In this document: positions 43,221 through 51,157 of the stretch, piece after piece | Layout of the letters: the number at the start of each line of letters is the position of its first letter | How positions within the stretch are numbered: position 1 is the stretch's first letter | NCBI GenBank assembly: GCA_023415915.1 | Contig: JAEZIZ010000083.1 | Coordinates: 124,001 to 188,000 of the forward strand | DNA from: Bacillota bacterium | GTDB taxonomy: Bacteria; Bacillota; Clostridia; Christensenellales; SZUA-584 | Direction: 5' to 3' | Length of the DNA stretch: 64,000 bases | The notes under the pieces: model-generated | Seen by the model: only the letters and a program-made list of their open reading frames with translations | What the model was told of the DNA's origin: nothing | Databases searched by the model: none | Made by a program: the position numbers and the translations under genes

Positions 43221-44411
43221 ATGGTTATCTGCGGTATTGTGAGCGAATATAACCCTTTTCATAAAGGCCACGAAAAACATATCGCTTTAACTCGCGAAAA
43301 AACCGGTGCGGATATGGTAATTTGCGCCATGAGCGGCAATTTCGTTCAGCGCGGAGAACCCGCAGTGTTCGATAAATGGACGCGCGCGGCATGCGCGTTA
43401 TTGGGCGGGGCTGACGCCGTAATTGAACTTCCGCTGCTTAGCGCGATACAGAGCGCCGAAGGCTTCGCTTCGGGCGGAGTGTGCGTGCTGGCTGCGGCGG
43501 GCGCCGATTCTATAAGCTTTGGCTGCGAAACGGACGATATAGCATTACTCGAGAGGATAGCGCAAACGCTGTCAGCCGAAACCGACGATTATAAAGAAGA
43601 ACTTAAGCGGCTGCTTAAAGAAGGCTTAAGCTTCCCTAAAGCGAGGATGATGGCTGCTTTCCAAGGCGAGAGCGAAGAACTTTTGCTGCCTAACGCGATA
43701 CTCGGCATAGAATACATAAAGGCTATATTAAGGAACAAGCTTAAAATGAAACCATACGCGATAAAGCGTATAGGCGAGGATTATCATTCCACCGATATAG
43801 CGGCGCCGTATGCAAGCGCAACGGCCATACGCCGCGCTATTGAAGGCGTCGACTTTAATGCCGCATACAATGCGATGCCTGAGGCTTGCACCGATTATGT
43901 AAGGCAATCCATAGACGCAGGACTATTGCCCGTAATGCCACAATGCTTTGACAAGGAGCTTCTGTATGCCTTAAGGCGGGGCGGACGCGAATACATAGCG
44001 TCGCTGCCCGACGTAAGCGAAGGCTTGGAAAACAGGATATACGACGCCGTAGATTCGTGCGGTTCGCGCGCGGAGCTGATAGCAAAAGTAAAGACAAAGC
44101 GGTATACTTATACGCGCATATCCCGCATACTGTTGTGCGCGCTGCTCGGTATAACTAAAAAGATGATAGAAGATCACAACAGCCGGGATGTCGGGTATAT
44201 ACGCATACTCGGCGTAAGGAACAGGGACGTGCTTTCTCGTCTCTCGCGTTCCAGTTCAGTGCCGCTTATTACGGGCTCGGTCTCGGGCTCGCAGTATAAT
44301 GCCGCCGATTTAAGAGCTTCCGATATATACTCTTTGAGCCAAAAAGCCGCGCCTTTCCGCTGCGTCGCCCGCGACTTGACGGAGAAGCTAATAATACTCG
44401 AAGACGCTTAA
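43221..44411 (+). CDS. tmcAL: tRNA(Met) cytidine acetate ligase
   Basis: This 396-residue protein begins VICGIVSEYNPFHKGHEKH, with the nucleotidyltransferase HKGH at 14-17. It has MSGNFVQRGEPAVFDKW and SFGCETDD, all typical of TmcAL (YlbM). The enzyme makes acetyl-AMP from acetate and ATP and acetylates C34 of elongator tRNA-Met. AAGGAG precedes the ATG. It is divergent from pta-ackA, which supplies acetate, and upstream of ylbJ, as in the Bacillus ylb region. Confidence 0.95.
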   Translation: MVICGIVSEYNPFHKGHEKHIALTREKTGADMVICAMSGNFVQRGEPAVFDKWTRAACALLGGADAVIELPLLSAIQSAEGFASGGVCVLAAAGADSISFGCETDDIALLERIAQTLSAETDDYKEELKRLLKEGLSFPKARMMAAFQGESEELLLPNAILGIEYIKAILRNKLKMKPYAIKRIGEDYHSTDIAAPYASATAIRRAIEGVDFNAAYNAMPEACTDYVRQSIDAGLLPVMPQCFDKELLYALRRGGREYIASLPDVSEGLENRIYDAVDSCGSRAELIAKVKTKRYTYTRISRILLCALLGITKKMIEDHNSRDVGYIRILGVRNRDVLSRLSRSSSVPLITGSVSGSQYNAADLRASDIYSLSQKAAPFRCVARDLTEKLIILEDA

Positions 44412-44450
44412 AAGCGACGTTTTTAGGCCGCCTGAATTTTCAATGCTTAA

Positions 44451-44479
44451 TCATACGCCTCACTATGTGTTCATATAAT
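44451..44479 (+). promoter_or_regulatory. Candidate sigma-E-type promoter of ylbJ
   Basis: TCATACG (44451-44457) and CATATAAT (44472-44479) are 14 bases apart. The second matches the sigma-E -10 consensus in 7 of 8 bases and the first matches the -35 in 5 of 7. The B. subtilis orthologue is under sigma-E. An 8-bp inverted repeat (GCCTCACT at 44457-44464, AGTGAGGC at 44484-44491) brackets it. Confidence 0.5.
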
Positions 44480-44496
44480 TACAAGTGAGGCTTAAA

Positions 44497-45657
44497 ATGA
44501 GAAAGATACTGCTTGCCGCCGGAGTTGTCGCCATCGCGGTCTTCCTGCTGCTGTACCCCGATCGCTGCCTGGAAAGCGCAAAAAAAGGCCTTGACCTTTG
44601 GTTTGCCGTCGTGCTTCCTTCTCTGCTGCCTTTTATGGCGGCTTCATCGATACTGCTTGAAACAGGTGTCGTACGCCTTATTTCATACGCACTTTCCCCT
44701 CTCACGCGCCTGCTGTTTTCCGCTCCCGGCGAGAGCGCTTACGTATTCCTTGCGGCGGCGCTGTCCGGCTATCCCGTAGGCGCGAGAATAACGGGCGAGC
44801 TTTACGCTAAAGGGCAGCTGTCCGAGCCCGACGCTCAGGCGATAGTACGCTTCACGAGCGTAACCGGCCCTGTGTTTATAGGCGGGGCTGTCGCCACCGG
44901 CATGCTCGGCTCGCCCGAAGCCGGCCCATACCTCATATCTTCCCATTACCTGTCAGCCGTACTCACCGGCGTATTGTTCGGCATTTTCTTAAGAAACAAA
45001 AGCGCTCCGGCAAAAAAAGAGACGTTTAAGGAAGCGTGCGCTCTTTTTAAGCGGGACATTTCGCTGTGCCGCCCGCTTGGCGAGCTGCTTTCCGAAAGCA
45101 TAGAAAAAGCGCTTACAACGCTGGTAAAGATAGGCGGGTTCATAATAGTATTTTCGGTCATAATGGAGATTCTTTCGATAAGCGGGCTGGTAAGCGCCAT
45201 GGCTTGGGTTTATTCTCCGCTCTCGCGGCTTACAGGCCTTACCGAGCAAAGCACTAAGGCGATGCTTTTAGGAGGCATAGAGATGACAAACGGCTGCAGC
45301 ATAGCCAGCGCCCTTGACTTAAGCCTCCCTTTAAAGCTTCCGATAATATCTTCTATTATCACATTCGGTGGTATGTGCATACACATGCAGACGGTATCCG
45401 TCTGCGCGCCTTACGGCCTTGTTCCCAAGCAGTTTGCGCTCGCTAAAGGCATTCAGGCTTCTATTTCTTACGCATTATGCGCGCTTTTCCTCTCGCTGTT
45501 TCCTTTTGCGGACGCGCAGCCGGAAGCCGCGGATATAAAAACAGCCGCATTTTTCGGCATAGGCTATGCGGCGTTTTCTATTATTACATTGCTTATAATC
45601 AAATATATACAAAAAACGGGGAAATCAGCCTGGCTTTCGTTTGGAAGAAAGCTCTAG
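44497..45657 (+). CDS. ylbJ: YlbJ-like sporulation integral membrane protein
   Basis: This 386-residue membrane protein has about eight hydrophobic segments and two nucleoside-recognition (Gate) type halves. The blocks SGYPVGARITGELY and GGIEMTNGCSIAS are typical of the YlbJ/spore maturation group. In B. subtilis YlbJ is needed for cortex formation in the mother cell. The start is ATG 44497 with GAGG six bases upstream; an in-frame GTG four codons earlier overlaps that site. Its 3' end overlaps the convergent coiled-coil gene by 33 bases. Confidence 0.88.
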   Translation: MRKILLAAGVVAIAVFLLLYPDRCLESAKKGLDLWFAVVLPSLLPFMAASSILLETGVVRLISYALSPLTRLLFSAPGESAYVFLAAALSGYPVGARITGELYAKGQLSEPDAQAIVRFTSVTGPVFIGGAVATGMLGSPEAGPYLISSHYLSAVLTGVLFGIFLRNKSAPAKKETFKEACALFKRDISLCRPLGELLSESIEKALTTLVKIGGFIIVFSVIMEILSISGLVSAMAWVYSPLSRLTGLTEQSTKAMLLGGIEMTNGCSIASALDLSLPLKLPIISSIITFGGMCIHMQTVSVCAPYGLVPKQFALAKGIQASISYALCALFLSLFPFADAQPEAADIKTAAFFGIGYAAFSIITLLIIKYIQKTGKSAWLSFGRKL

Positions 45658-46080
45658 CCTGTTCTTTCTTATCAGCTTAAGGTAATCCGAAAAATATGTT
45701 TCCAGTTCGCCGAGAATATCGTCGGCGTATTCTTTCGCGCCCACGGTTATTTCCCTCGCGTTTGCTTCCGCAAGGTTTAGCAGCTCTTTTGATTTCAGCT
45801 CAGCTTCCTGCATTACGCTGCTTTCGGATACGCGCGTTTGCAGTTCGTCTTCGGCGCTGTTTATTATAGACGCGGCTTCTTCGTTTGCTTTGTTAATTAT
45901 TTCGTCGCGCTCGGCAAGCAGATTTTGGGCTTCTATTATTTCTTCGGGTATTGAGTTTTTCAGATCGCCCAATATTTCAAGCAGTATATCGAGGTCGACG
46001 GTCCTTTTGTTGGAGAAAACGGCTTTGGGGCTGTTTTCCAATTCTTCTCTGAGTTCGTCCAGCAGTTCGTATATTCTCAT
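45625..46080 (-). CDS. Coiled-coil protein of unknown function next to coaD
   Basis: This 151-residue soluble, highly charged protein is predicted mostly helical with a coiled coil from about residue 45 to 130, rich in Glu, Ala and Lys. Similar proteins next to coaD in Clostridia are sometimes labelled V-type ATPase subunit H-like, but nothing here shows such a role. It starts one base after the coaD stop, so it is coupled to coaD. A cell-division-like coiled coil is another possibility. Confidence 0.7.
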   Translation of the reverse strand: MRIYELLDELREELENSPKAVFSNKRTVDLDILLEILGDLKNSIPEEIIEAQNLLAERDEIINKANEEAASIINSAEDELQTRVSESSVMQEAELKSKELLNLAEANAREITVGAKEYADDILGELETYFSDYLKLIRKNRLELSSKRKPG

Positions 46081-46081
46081 A

Positions 46082-46564
46082 TTACCTACCCGCCAAATAA
46101 TTTTTAACGTCGTCTTTTATAGGCTCGGGCACGAGTCCCGTTATGTCGCCGCCGTGAGACGCAAGCTCGCGGACAAGGCTCGAACTTAAAAATGAATTCT
46201 TTAAATCTGTCATTAAAAATACTGTTTCAATGTTCTTTGATAATTTGGCGTTGAGCGCAGCGATTTGAAACTCATATTCGAAGTCCGATATTGCCCGAAG
46301 ACCACGTATTATAAGATTCGCATCCTGTTTTTTCATATAATCAACCAGCAGCCCGGAAAAATTATCTACGTTTACGCCCTTAAGGTGGGAAGTACTTCGC
46401 CGTATGAATTCCATACGCTGCTCCACGGAAAACGCTGGCGTTTTACCGGTGTTTATAAGCACCGCAACGGTAACGCTGCCAAACAGCGTACACGCGCGCT
46501 CTATGATATCAAGATGGCCGGTGGTAACAGGATCAAAGCTGCCCGGGTAAACACATTTTATCAT
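46082..46564 (-). CDS. coaD: Phosphopantetheine adenylyltransferase
   Basis: This 160-residue enzyme forms dephospho-CoA from 4'-phosphopantetheine and ATP. It has CVYPGSFDPVTTGH with the TxGH motif ending at His17, IIRGLRAISDFEYE, and the C-terminal FLSSSLVRE. The start is ATG 46564 with GGAG upstream, two bases past the rsmD stop. It is next to rsmD, the usual pair. Confidence 0.97.
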   Translation of the reverse strand: MIKCVYPGSFDPVTTGHLDIIERACTLFGSVTVAVLINTGKTPAFSVEQRMEFIRRSTSHLKGVNVDNFSGLLVDYMKKQDANLIIRGLRAISDFEYEFQIAALNAKLSKNIETVFLMTDLKNSFLSSSLVRELASHGGDITGLVPEPIKDDVKNYLAGR

Positions 46565-46565
46565 A

Positions 46566-47102
46566 TCATACTCCGTATTCCAAAAACCACAGCGATATGT
46601 CACCGTAAATCTTTTTTCTGGTTAAATTATACTTCGGCGGAAGAATAAAATCAAATGCCGCGCGGCACTCCATTACCACTCTGCTTCCGTCTTTCAAAAT
46701 ACCGACCTTATCTGCGCTAATAAGGAACGATTCGTAAATATCCGCGTCATACGGAGGGTCAAGCAGCACTAAATCATACTTATTAAGCCTCGGCATCAGC
46801 TTTATTACGTCACCCTTGAATACTGTGTAGCTTTCTTTGGGCACCGGCTCAAGGTTTTGCCTCAGCGTCTTTATATGTTCGGCCGACAATTCCACGAAGT
46901 CCGCGTGCGCCGCACCGCGCGATATCGCTTCTATGCCGAGAGCCCCGCTGCCTGCGAACGCGTCGAGCACAAACGTGTCCGGCAAATAGAACTGCAGCGC
47001 CCCGAACATCGCTTCCTTAACCTTGTCGGTTGTCGGCCGTATGGCGTCTCCTTTGGGGCACACAAGCCGCCTTCCCTTTAAGCTGCCCGCGATTACGCGC
47101 AT
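46566..47102 (-). CDS. rsmD: 16S rRNA (guanine-966-N2)-methyltransferase
   Basis: This 178-residue Rossmann methyltransferase has MRVIAGSLKGRRL and RPTTDKVKEAMFGAL at the start, SAM-binding LDAFAGSGALGIEA, and the catalytic DPPY. It overlaps the end of the cyclo-ligase gene by 10 bases and precedes coaD. Confidence 0.97.
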   Translation of the reverse strand: MRVIAGSLKGRRLVCPKGDAIRPTTDKVKEAMFGALQFYLPDTFVLDAFAGSGALGIEAISRGAAHADFVELSAEHIKTLRQNLEPVPKESYTVFKGDVIKLMPRLNKYDLVLLDPPYDADIYESFLISADKVGILKDGSRVVMECRAAFDFILPPKYNLTRKKIYGDISLWFLEYGV

Positions 47103-47653
47103 CCCTTGCCCCCTATTATACGTTTTTCGGTAACCACGACGTCCATAGGAACGTCGTGCGCTTCACAAGCGAAGCCCTCAACCACCTGATAGTCGTAGCA
47201 TACGCCTGTTTTATAGGCGTTTGAAGAAGCAAGGAACCTGTCGTAGTACCCGCCTCCGAAGCCTATACGGTAAAGCTTTGAATCAAACGCTATGCCTGGC
47301 ACTACGACAACATCCGGCTTAAGCTCGTCGGCGTCGTTTATGAATACAGGCTCAGGTATGCCGTATTTGCTTTTATTCATAACCGAGCCGCTCTCGTACC
47401 TTACCGCTTTAAGCTCTGTGCCCGCTATATAAGGCAGCGCTACCGCCTTGCCCAGAGACATTAAGGTTTTTATAAACTCATTCAAGTCGGGCTCGTTTTT
47501 ATATGCGCAATACGCCATTACGCACGCGGCGTTTTTAACACAATCAAGCGCGAGCAGCTTTTCGCATATAAGCGCGCTGCTTAAAGCCGCTTCGCCAGGG
47601 TCCATCGCATTACGCCGGGCGAGCATACTTTGCCTTAACTTTCCTTTTTCCAT
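47093..47653 (-). CDS. 5-formyltetrahydrofolate cyclo-ligase
   Basis: This 186-residue enzyme converts 5-formyl-THF with ATP to 5,10-methenyl-THF. The C-terminal signature GFGGGYYDRFL and the VVPGIAFD block are typical. The start is ATG 47653 with AAGGAG upstream; a longer frame of 25 codons overlaps alr and is unsupported. It follows alr by 7 bases. Confidence 0.93.
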   Translation of the reverse strand: MEKGKLRQSMLARRNAMDPGEAALSSALICEKLLALDCVKNAACVMAYCAYKNEPDLNEFIKTLMSLGKAVALPYIAGTELKAVRYESGSVMNKSKYGIPEPVFINDADELKPDVVVVPGIAFDSKLYRIGFGGGYYDRFLASSNAYKTGVCYDYQVVEGFACEAHDVPMDVVVTEKRIIGGKGCA

Positions 47654-47660
47654 AGTCTCC

Positions 47661-48794
47661 TTACGGGTTTTTGTTATCGGAACAATACAGCCTCGGCACC
47701 CTTGGCGATATAGCGCACAGCACTTCATAGTTTATCGTGCCGCAGCGCTCGGCGAATTCATCCGCCGTTATCTCGTCGCCGCCCTGTCTGCCTATGCAAG
47801 CGACGTCCCCGTCGCGCTCCGCGCCCCCTATATCCGTTACGTCAATGAGCGTCTGGTCCATGCACACTCGGCCCACAATTTTAGCGCGCTTTCCGCATAC
47901 GAGCACCTCGCCGTTGTTGGAAAGCAGCCTGTTGAAGCCGTCGGCGTACCCTATCGGAATAGTTGCAATTCTCATCTCTTTTGGAGCCGTGAACGTGCAT
48001 CCGTAGCTTATTTTATCACCCGCCTGAACGTATTTTATATGCGATATCTTAGTGTGCAGCGACATCGCGGGTATAAGCTTAATGCTTCTGTTTACCTCAT
48101 GGGATGGATAGCAGCCGTACATCGCTATGCCCACACGCGCCATGTCGTATGAAAGCTCCGGGCAGTCGATTGCGGCCCCGCTGTTGGAAGCGTGCACAAT
48201 AGGCGAAAACCCGCGCCGCTTAACGCCCGCGATAAACTCGGTGAATCGCTCGTTCTGCATCCTTGTATAGCTTTTGTCCGCTTCGTCAGCGGCTGCAAAG
48301 TGCGTCATCACGCCTTCGAGCTCCAAAGACGACGATTTTTGTATATCGTCTAATATGGCGTCCATTTCGTCGAACGATTTAACGCCTACCCGGTTCATGC
48401 CCGTGTCTACTTTAAGGTGCAGCTTCAGTTTTACGTCATGTTTTTTGGCAGCCTCCGCAGCGTAAGCTACGCATTCTCTTGACGTTACCGTCATGCTGAT
48501 ATCAAGCCCGGCCGCCATATCCCACTGCCACCTGTTTGACGGCCCGAGCACGAGTATCGGCGCTGTTACGCCTTCTTCGCGCAGCAATGCCGCCTCCTCG
48601 GGTATAGCCACCGCCAGCCAGTCCGCGCCCGCTTCAATGGCCGCTTTTGATACCATAACGCTGCCGTGCCCGTAAGCGTCCGCCTTTACTACGGCGCAGA
48701 ACATAGCGCCTTCTCTTAAGTGTTGTTTTAAATTCCTTATGTTTTGTTTTACTGCGTCAAGGTCAATTACCGCATATGTTGAACGAATTAGCAT
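47661..48794 (-). CDS. alr: Alanine racemase
   Basis: This 377-residue fold-III PLP enzyme makes D-alanine for peptidoglycan. The PLP lysine is Lys37 in AVVKADAYGHG. The C-terminal domain carries ISYGCTFTAP and RVCMDQTLIDVT. It lies between the ACT gene and the cyclo-ligase gene and is probably cotranscribed. Confidence 0.97.
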   Translation of the reverse strand: MLIRSTYAVIDLDAVKQNIRNLKQHLREGAMFCAVVKADAYGHGSVMVSKAAIEAGADWLAVAIPEEAALLREEGVTAPILVLGPSNRWQWDMAAGLDISMTVTSRECVAYAAEAAKKHDVKLKLHLKVDTGMNRVGVKSFDEMDAILDDIQKSSSLELEGVMTHFAAADEADKSYTRMQNERFTEFIAGVKRRGFSPIVHASNSGAAIDCPELSYDMARVGIAMYGCYPSHEVNRSIKLIPAMSLHTKISHIKYVQAGDKISYGCTFTAPKEMRIATIPIGYADGFNRLLSNNGEVLVCGKRAKIVGRVCMDQTLIDVTDIGGAERDGDVACIGRQGGDEITADEFAERCGTINYEVLCAISPRVPRLYCSDNKNP

Positions 48795-48820
48795 TATTAC
48801 CTTCTTTAGAGTATTGTTTT

Positions 48821-49243
48821 TTAGAATATGTCGCTTTCTTCGAGCAGCCTCACATTGCTTTTCTTAAGCGCCTCTATAGCGCCGTTAATGTCTTCCACGC
48901 GGAAGAGTATCAGCGCGTTCTGACTCGGCGTGCGCACGAACGAATACAGGTATTCAACGCTTATGCCCGCATCGTCGAGCATCTTTAATACGCTTGCGAG
49001 CCCGCCCGGCTTATCCGGCACTTCGGCGACTATAACTTCCGTCATGCTCGCCGTAAAGCCGTTCTGTTTGAGAACGGTTATGGCTTTATCCGGGTTATTG
49101 ACAATGCAGCGCATTATCCCGAAATTTGTCGTGTCTGCTATAGACAGCGCTATAAGGTCTATGCCCTCATTGCCCAGCACGTCGGTTATTCTTGCCAGTC
49201 TGCCCTTCTTGTTTTCCACGAAGACGGATATCTGTTTTATCAT
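48821..49243 (-). CDS. Tandem ACT-domain protein
   Basis: This 140-residue protein is two ACT domains in tandem (IKQISVFVENKKGRLARIT near residue 2, IVAEVPDKPGGLASVLKML near residue 72). There is no attached enzyme, so it is probably an amino-acid sensor. The start is ATG 49243, seven bases after AGGAGG; an ATG two codons earlier is too close to that site. Members of this group are regularly next to paaK/ior genes, as here. An aromatic amino acid ligand is inference. Confidence 0.9.
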   Translation of the reverse strand: MIKQISVFVENKKGRLARITDVLGNEGIDLIALSIADTTNFGIMRCIVNNPDKAITVLKQNGFTASMTEVIVAEVPDKPGGLASVLKMLDDAGISVEYLYSFVRTPSQNALILFRVEDINGAIEALKKSNVRLLEESDIF

Positions 49244-49255
49244 AACCATTCCTCC

Positions 49256-50554
49256 TTAAAACTTTCTTTTATCTATTACGCGCTTTGCCTTTCCCATGCT
49301 GCGCTCTATCGACTTTGGTTCGACGAGCGTTACTTTTACGCTTATATTGAGTACGTTCTGTATGGCGCTCCTTATCTTCTCGCTCAAAGCTTCAAGCTTC
49401 CTTACCTCGTCCGAGAAGAACTCGGGAGATACTTCCACCTGCACCTCCAAGGTATCGAAGTTGTCCACCCTGTCTACGATTATCTGATAGTTGGGCGAAG
49501 CCTCCGCGATTTCCACCAGCACGCTCTCTATCTGCGCCGGGAACACGTTTACGCCGCGTATAATAAGCATGTCGTCCGTGCGGCCCATCACCTTTTCCAT
49601 ACGCACCATAGTGCGCCCGCAGCCGCACTTTTCGGCGTGCAGCGCCGTTATGTCGCGCGTCCTGTACCTTATCAGCGGTATTCCGTCCTTGTCTATCGTC
49701 GTTATTACGAGCTCTCCTTTTTCGCCGTACGGCAGAGGCTCGAGCGTATCGGGGTCAATTATCTCGGGCAGGAAGAAATCCTCCGCTATATGCAGTCCCT
49801 GTTTGTATTCGCAGTCCGCCGCGACACCGGGGCCCATTATCTCGGAGAGCCCGTATATGTCAATAGCGAGTATGCCAAGCCGCTTCTCTATCTCGCTCCT
49901 CATAGCTTCCGTCCAGGGCTCCGCGCCGAATATGCCGGCCTCGAGCTTAAGAGCTTTCCTGTCTATGCCCATCTCCTCCATAGTCTCTGCCATAAACAGC
50001 GCGTACGAGGGCGTGCATGCGAGTATCGTAGTTCCGAAATCCTGCATCAGCATTATCTGCCTTTGTGTGTTGCCGCCCGATACCGGCACGGTTATCGCGC
50101 CTAAAGCCTCCGCGCCGTAGTGCGCTCCGAGCCCTCCGGTAAAAAGCCCGTAGCCATACGCCACCTGCACGACGGAATGGCTGTTGCCGCCCGCGAAAAC
50201 GAGTGTTCTCGCCATAAGGCTCGCCCAGTTTTCTATGTCGCGCTTCGTATACCCAACTACCGTAGGCTTGCCCGTAGTGCCCGACGAGGCGTGCACCCTT
50301 ACTATCTCTTCCCTTGGCACGGCAAACATGCCGAACGGGTAATTATCCCGCAAATCGCTTTTAAGCGTGAACGGCAGCAGCTTTAAATCGCCAAGACTTT
50401 TTATATCTTCCGGCTTTACACCTTTTTCATCAAAAGCTTTTTTATAGAACGGTACGTTTTCATATACTTTCTTTACTGTTCTCTTTAATTTATAAAACTG
50501 CAGGGCTTCAAGCTGATCCCTTTCCATGCATTCTATTTCTTTGTTCCAATACAT
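49256..50554 (-). CDS. paaK: Phenylacetate-CoA ligase-like protein (copy 1)
   Basis: This 432-residue AMP-forming ligase of the PaaK type has the ATP-binding loop ASSGTTGKPTVVGY near residue 90. It also has IYGLSEIMGPG, a CxC pair (EKCGCGR) and a C-terminal domain from about 330 (GRTDDMLIIRGVNVFP). It joins aryl-acetates to CoA, or runs in reverse with AMP and pyrophosphate. It is downstream of iorB and paired with a second copy at 52892. Confidence 0.94.
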   Translation of the reverse strand: MYWNKEIECMERDQLEALQFYKLKRTVKKVYENVPFYKKAFDEKGVKPEDIKSLGDLKLLPFTLKSDLRDNYPFGMFAVPREEIVRVHASSGTTGKPTVVGYTKRDIENWASLMARTLVFAGGNSHSVVQVAYGYGLFTGGLGAHYGAEALGAITVPVSGGNTQRQIMLMQDFGTTILACTPSYALFMAETMEEMGIDRKALKLEAGIFGAEPWTEAMRSEIEKRLGILAIDIYGLSEIMGPGVAADCEYKQGLHIAEDFFLPEIIDPDTLEPLPYGEKGELVITTIDKDGIPLIRYRTRDITALHAEKCGCGRTMVRMEKVMGRTDDMLIIRGVNVFPAQIESVLVEIAEASPNYQIIVDRVDNFDTLEVQVEVSPEFFSDEVRKLEALSEKIRSAIQNVLNISVKVTLVEPKSIERSMGKAKRVIDKRKF

Positions 50555-50592
50555 ATTCGGCCTCCAAATTTTATACCCTAATAAGGGAAATG

Positions 50593-51156
50593 TTAAAATT
50601 CGTAGCCTTTCTCAAACGCCTTAAGATTAACGTCCAATAGCTTTTGGGGTATCGTTTCTTTAATGGCATCTATGAAAAGCTGTTTATCAATGTCGCTGCT
50701 CCTGGCAAACGCACCTATAAGCACCGTGTTCACCGCTTTTTCACTGCCCGCCTGCTTTGCTAGCGACAAAGCGTCGATAAACACTGCTTCCGGCGCCGCC
50801 TTGCGTATCCTGTCCTCTATGTCGCAAGGATATTCTTCCGCTCCGGTAACTACCGGCATAGGAGAAATCTGCTGCGTATTGATAAACATACTGCCGTTTT
50901 TTTTCAAACGGCATATCCACCTCAACCCCTCAAGCTTTTCAAAAGCAAGTATAACATCCGCTCTGCCCTCGTCTATCACGGGCGAATGCACCTTATCACC
51001 GAAGCGCACGTGAGTGACGACGCTGCCTCCGCGCTGCGCCATTCCGTGCACTTCCGATAGCTTTACATCATATCCCGCAGCCACTGCGAGATTACCAAGT
51101 ATCCTGCTCGCGAGCAGCGTGCCCTGCCCGCCTACGCCTACTATCAATATATCCAT
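50593..51156 (-). CDS. iorB: Indolepyruvate:ferredoxin oxidoreductase beta subunit
   Basis: This 187-residue gamma-domain subunit has the N-terminal ILIVGVGGQGTLLASRIL and the HGMAQRGGSVVTHVR block. With IorA it oxidatively decarboxylates aryl-2-oxo acids to aryl-acetyl-CoA and reduces ferredoxin. It lies one base after iorA. Confidence 0.95.
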   Translation of the reverse strand: MDILIVGVGGQGTLLASRILGNLAVAAGYDVKLSEVHGMAQRGGSVVTHVRFGDKVHSPVIDEGRADVILAFEKLEGLRWICRLKKNGSMFINTQQISPMPVVTGAEEYPCDIEDRIRKAAPEAVFIDALSLAKQAGSEKAVNTVLIGAFARSSDIDKQLFIDAIKETIPQKLLDVNLKAFEKGYEF

Positions 51157-51157
51157 A

